From assembly GCA_017161665.1 (NCBI GenBank), contig JADFCT010000034.1:1-16057 (forward strand): a DNA stretch of 16,057 nt. Direction: 5' to 3'. The position numbers were made by a program, and so were the translations under genes. Positions 13,696 through 16,057 of this stretch are shown here, piece by piece (positions within the stretch are counted from its first letter, which is position 1; each line of letters begins with the position of its first letter). Origin of the DNA: Candidatus Sumerlaeota bacterium (GTDB taxonomy: Bacteria; Sumerlaeota; Sumerlaeia; JADFCT01). The notes under the pieces were generated by a model. It saw only the letters and a list, made by a program, of their open reading frames with translations. It made no database searches and was not told the DNA's origin.

Positions 13696-14364
13696 ATGTG
13701 GACCAAGGAAACGATGGCCCCTTTGATTGATCACGCCGTGCTCAAGCCCTTCGCGACGGATCAGGATATTATTGACCACGCGGCCATGTGCGCGGCGCGC
13801 AAGGTCGGCAGCCTGTGTGTCCGACCGACCGATGTGGCGTTGGCCACCGAAAAACTTAAAGGCTCGGCCTGTGAACCTTCCATGGTGGTGGGATTCCCTC
13901 ACGGGTCCAACCGCACAGAAGTCAAGGCGCTGGAAGCCCGCCTGGGTATTGAGGATGGCGCGCGGGAGTTGGACATGGTCATGAACATCGGCAAATTTCT
14001 TTCCGGCGATTATGAATTTGTAAAAAAAGATATTGAAGCCGTGGTGGCCGAAGCCAAGCCCAAGGGCGTGCTCGTCAAAGTGATTCTGGAGACCTGTTAC
14101 CTGTCGCCCGAAGAGGTGGAAACGGCCTGTCGGATTTGCGAGGCGGCGGGCGCTGATTATGTCAAGACGTCCACGGGCTTTGGCGATGGCCCGGCCACGC
14201 CCGAGGTCATCGATATCATGATAAAGACGGTGGGGGGGACCATGGGGGTGAAGGCTTCAGCGGGCATTCGTGATTACGACACGGCGGTGGGATACCTGGA
14301 ACAGGGTTGCAAGCGGTTGGGTGTGGGATCGACAGAAAAAGTGCTGGATGGAGCGCCCGAATGA
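13696..14364 (+). CDS. DeoC-like class I aldolase (deoxyribose-phosphate aldolase family)
   Basis: A 222-residue TIM-barrel aldolase of normal DERA length; the ATG at 13696 follows AAAGGA with suitable spacing. The catalytic set is recognisable: Asp93 in ELDMVMNIG, the Schiff-base Lys157 in DYVKTSTGFG and Lys186 in GVKASAGIR. These correspond to E. coli Asp102, Lys167 and Lys201. Three positions differ from the usual pattern by eye. The N-terminal IDHTLLKP-type motif reads IDHAVLKP (Ala14 for Thr). The glycine pair after Lys186 reads SAG (Ala189 for Gly). The end phosphate loop reads RLGVGST (Gly211 for Ser). Retro-aldol cleavage of a 2-deoxy or related sugar, with or without phosphate, is the expected chemistry. 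Canonical deoxyribose 5-phosphate cleavage is possible but not assured. The gene overlaps the next by ATGA, so the two are probably translationally coupled. Confidence 0.9.
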   Translation: MWTKETMAPLIDHAVLKPFATDQDIIDHAAMCAARKVGSLCVRPTDVALATEKLKGSACEPSMVVGFPHGSNRTEVKALEARLGIEDGARELDMVMNIGKFLSGDYEFVKKDIEAVVAEAKPKGVLVKVILETCYLSPEEVETACRICEAAGADYVKTSTGFGDGPATPEVIDIMIKTVGGTMGVKASAGIRDYDTAVGYLEQGCKRLGVGSTEKVLDGAPE

Positions 14365-15410
14365 GCCCATCTATGCAGGCAGTCGTCTATTACGGCCCGA
14401 ACGACATTCGAGTGGAGGCGGTCCCCAGGCCGACCTGTGGTGTGGGGGAGTTGCTGGTGCGGGTGGACGCGTGCGCTGTGTGCGGGACGGATTTGAAGAC
14501 CTGGCGCCGTGGCAATCCGCGCATCGCTCCGCCACGGATCATGGGGCATGAATTTACGGGAATCATCGAAGAGGTGGGCGTGGGGGCGTATGTGTTTCAT
14601 CCCGGTCAGCGCGTGGTCATGGCCACTTCGATATCCTGTGGGGCGTGTCTGTATTGTCAGAAGGGCTGGCCCAATTTGTGTGTGAATCTGTCGCCCATGG
14701 GATTTGGCTACGACGGGGGCATGGCGGAATATGTGGTGATTCCCGAGCGCGCGGTTCGTAACGATCACGTGGTCACCATTTCCACTGCTGTTCCGGCGGA
14801 GCACGCGGCGCTGGCGGAACCGATCAGTTGCGCGTTCAACGCTTGTGAAAACGCGCAGGTGAGCGAGGGCGCCACGGTGGTGGTTGTGGGCGCGGGGCCC
14901 ATGGGCGTTATCAATGGCTGCGTGGCGCGGGAGTTTGGCGCTCGAAAAATCATTCTGGCCGAGATCAATCCCACCCGTCTGGAACAAGCCGCCGCTTTCG
15001 GCTTTGATCGGTTGGTGAATCCGTCGGTCGAGGACTTGAGGGACGTTGTCTTGAGCGAGACGGACGGCCTCGGGGCGGATGTGGTGATTGTGGCCGCTCC
15101 GGCGGCGGCGCCCCAGGGGCAGGCGGTCCATCTGACACGCAAGCGCGGGACGGTGTGTTTGTTCGCCTCTCTTCCGAAAGGGGAGGAAATGGTGAGCCTG
15201 GACAGTCGGGCGATTCATTACAATGAATTGCGAGTCGTGGGTACGAGTGATTCAACAGTCAATCATGTGTGGAGCGCTTCGCAGGCGTTGGTGAATCGGT
15301 CCATTCCGGCCGATCGACTGGCGACTCATGTCTTGGGGCTGGACGGAATTTTTGAAGCCTATCAATTGATGGAAAGCGGCGACGCCTTGCGCGTCATCTT
15401 GAAGCCATAA
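14361..15410 (+). CDS. Zinc-dependent medium-chain dehydrogenase (sorbitol/threonine dehydrogenase-like)
   Basis: The protein has 349 residues from the ATG at 14361, which overlaps the aldolase stop (ATGA) and follows GGAG by 7 nt. The frame is open back to 14307 but that start lies inside deoC. Catalytic zinc ligands are Cys41 (CAVCGTD), His63 and Glu64 (GHEFTG) and Glu153 (LAEP). The structural zinc site is complete, with Cys93, Cys96, Cys99 and Cys107. The Rossmann motif is VGAGPMG (176-182), and Glu201 at the end of the second strand (ILAEIN) favours NAD(H). Length and motifs match the polyol, L-threonine and galactitol dehydrogenase branch. It probably oxidises a secondary hydroxyl of a sugar, sugar acid or polyol in the pathway encoded by this operon. 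Substrate choice cannot be deduced. Confidence 0.93.
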   Translation: MSPSMQAVVYYGPNDIRVEAVPRPTCGVGELLVRVDACAVCGTDLKTWRRGNPRIAPPRIMGHEFTGIIEEVGVGAYVFHPGQRVVMATSISCGACLYCQKGWPNLCVNLSPMGFGYDGGMAEYVVIPERAVRNDHVVTISTAVPAEHAALAEPISCAFNACENAQVSEGATVVVVGAGPMGVINGCVAREFGARKIILAEINPTRLEQAAAFGFDRLVNPSVEDLRDVVLSETDGLGADVVIVAAPAAAPQGQAVHLTRKRGTVCLFASLPKGEEMVSLDSRAIHYNELRVVGTSDSTVNHVWSASQALVNRSIPADRLATHVLGLDGIFEAYQLMESGDALRVILKP

Positions 15411-15443
15411 CATGTATCCCTATTGATTGGAAGGAAACGGAAA

Positions 15444-16057
15444 ATGGATCTGCAATTGAAAGACAAAGTCGCCATTGTCACAGGGGGCTCCCGCGGCATT
15501 GGCAAGGCGATTTGCAAGACGCTGGCCGCGGAAGGGGCCAGGGTGATGGTCAACTATTGTCGCAGTTCGGCCGAGGCCGAATCGGTCGCGGCGGAGATTA
15601 TTCGAACCTACGAAACCGACGCGGTCGCGTTCAAAGCCGACATGGCTGTGGAATCGGATATCCAAGTCATGTTTGACGCGGCCGAGCGCCTGTTGGGCCC
15701 CGTGGACATCCTGATCAATAACGCCGCCTATTGTCCTTCCGGCCCGATCACGGCCTATACCTGGGCGGAATGGGAAAAGACATTTCGAATCAATGTGACG
15801 GGGGTGTTCGCGACCAGTCGCGAAATGGTGCGCCGTCTCCAGGAGCGCAAGAATCCGGGCAAGATCGTCAACATTGCTTCTCAGGCCGCCTTCCGGGGAT
15901 CGACCAGTGGCCACCTGCCCTATGACTCCAGCAAGGGCGCCGTTGTCTCCTTCACGGTGGCGCTGGCCCGGGAAGTGGCGGCTGACGGCATCAATGTCAA
16001 TGCCGTGGCGCCGGGTCTGACGATGACGGAAATGGTCGCGGACAAGATCAACGCGAA
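15444..16057 (+). CDS. Second SDR-family oxidoreductase, 3' end beyond right edge
   Basis: The first 204 codons are visible, from the ATG at 15444 (GGAAGGAAACGGAAA upstream), 33 nt after the zinc dehydrogenase. The cofactor site TGGSRGIG (13-20) is of the classical FabG-like type, and the strand after it reads VNYCRSS (37-42 region), where an Arg could favour NADP(H). Other motifs are NNAA (92-95), Asn117 in RINVTG, Ser146 (NIASQ), Tyr160 and Lys164 (YDSSK). About 45-50 residues are probably missing at the C-terminus. It differs enough from the 12861-13643 SDR (different cofactor pocket and substrate loop) to suggest a separate step rather than a duplicate. FabG-like names are often applied to such proteins, but nothing here points to fatty acid synthesis. 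Confidence 0.9.
   Translation, partial: MDLQLKDKVAIVTGGSRGIGKAICKTLAAEGARVMVNYCRSSAEAESVAAEIIRTYETDAVAFKADMAVESDIQVMFDAAERLLGPVDILINNAAYCPSGPITAYTWAEWEKTFRINVTGVFATSREMVRRLQERKNPGKIVNIASQAAFRGSTSGHLPYDSSKGAVVSFTVALAREVAADGINVNAVAPGLTMTEMVADKINA

Noticed and set aside
14274..15218. 314-codon minus-strand open frame opposite the zinc dehydrogenase
   Set aside because: The plus strand has all zinc ligands and the Rossmann motif in frame, so the opposite frame is not credible.
12067..16057. Possible fucose/rhamnose bacterial microcompartment operon of the type known in Planctomycetes and Verrucomicrobia
   Set aside because: No shell-protein, lactaldehyde dehydrogenase or class II aldolase gene is visible. 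A DeoR regulator and an aldolase alone do not support it.

Overview
The window looks like ordinary chromosomal DNA from a free-living, Gram-negative saprophytic bacterium. The signs are a housekeeping tRNA methyltransferase, a PIN-PhoH protein, an MglA-type GTPase, a Tat-exported enzyme, a lipoprotein-like transporter component, a secreted alpha-L-fucosidase and a very large secreted beta-propeller protein. The mix would suit a polysaccharide-degrading lineage such as the PVC group or a related candidate phylum, but no marker here fixes the taxonomy. I saw no rRNA or tRNA gene, CRISPR array, insertion sequence, integrase or phage gene.

Layout. (1) 1-3280, minus strand: the first 150 codons of an unrecognised protein that runs off the left edge. 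Upstream of it is a large secreted protein built from a seven-unit propeller, a Pro/Thr linker and an unknown C-terminal region, followed by a strong intrinsic terminator. (2) 3487-9125, plus strand: a compact run of a GH95 alpha-L-fucosidase, a Tat-exported SGNH hydrolase, an OppA-like substrate-binding lipoprotein and trmB. (3) 9165-11796, minus strand: a PIN-PhoH ATPase gene, then an MglA-type GTPase gene with an unusual 180-residue C-terminal extension. (4) 12067-16057, plus strand: a DeoR-family regulator, an SDR dehydrogenase, a DeoC-like aldolase, a zinc-dependent medium-chain dehydrogenase and a second SDR that runs off the right edge. The 270-bp divergent gap before this block carries a good sigma70-like promoter and a TTCGAT/ATCGAA dyad that is a natural candidate for the regulator's own operator.

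How the genes may work together. Block 2 reads as an exported glycan-processing set: one enzyme removes terminal fucose, an esterase-type SGNH hydrolase may remove acyl groups, and the binding protein may capture an oligosaccharide or peptide product. Block 4 reads as a regulated catabolic operon in which three dehydrogenases surround an aldolase. There is no kinase in the visible part, and the aldolase departs from DERA at several positions thought to contact the substrate or phosphate, so its substrate may not be deoxyribose 5-phosphate. Blocks 2 and 4 are separated by unrelated genes, so a shared (for example fucose) pathway is only a hypothesis.

The observations most worth a second look are the MglA GTPase with its C-terminal domain and no MglB nearby, the DeoR/SDR/DeoC/MDR/SDR operon, the closed seven-unit propeller with an unknown C-terminal region, and a ten-G homopolymer inside the fucosidase signal-peptide coding sequence.
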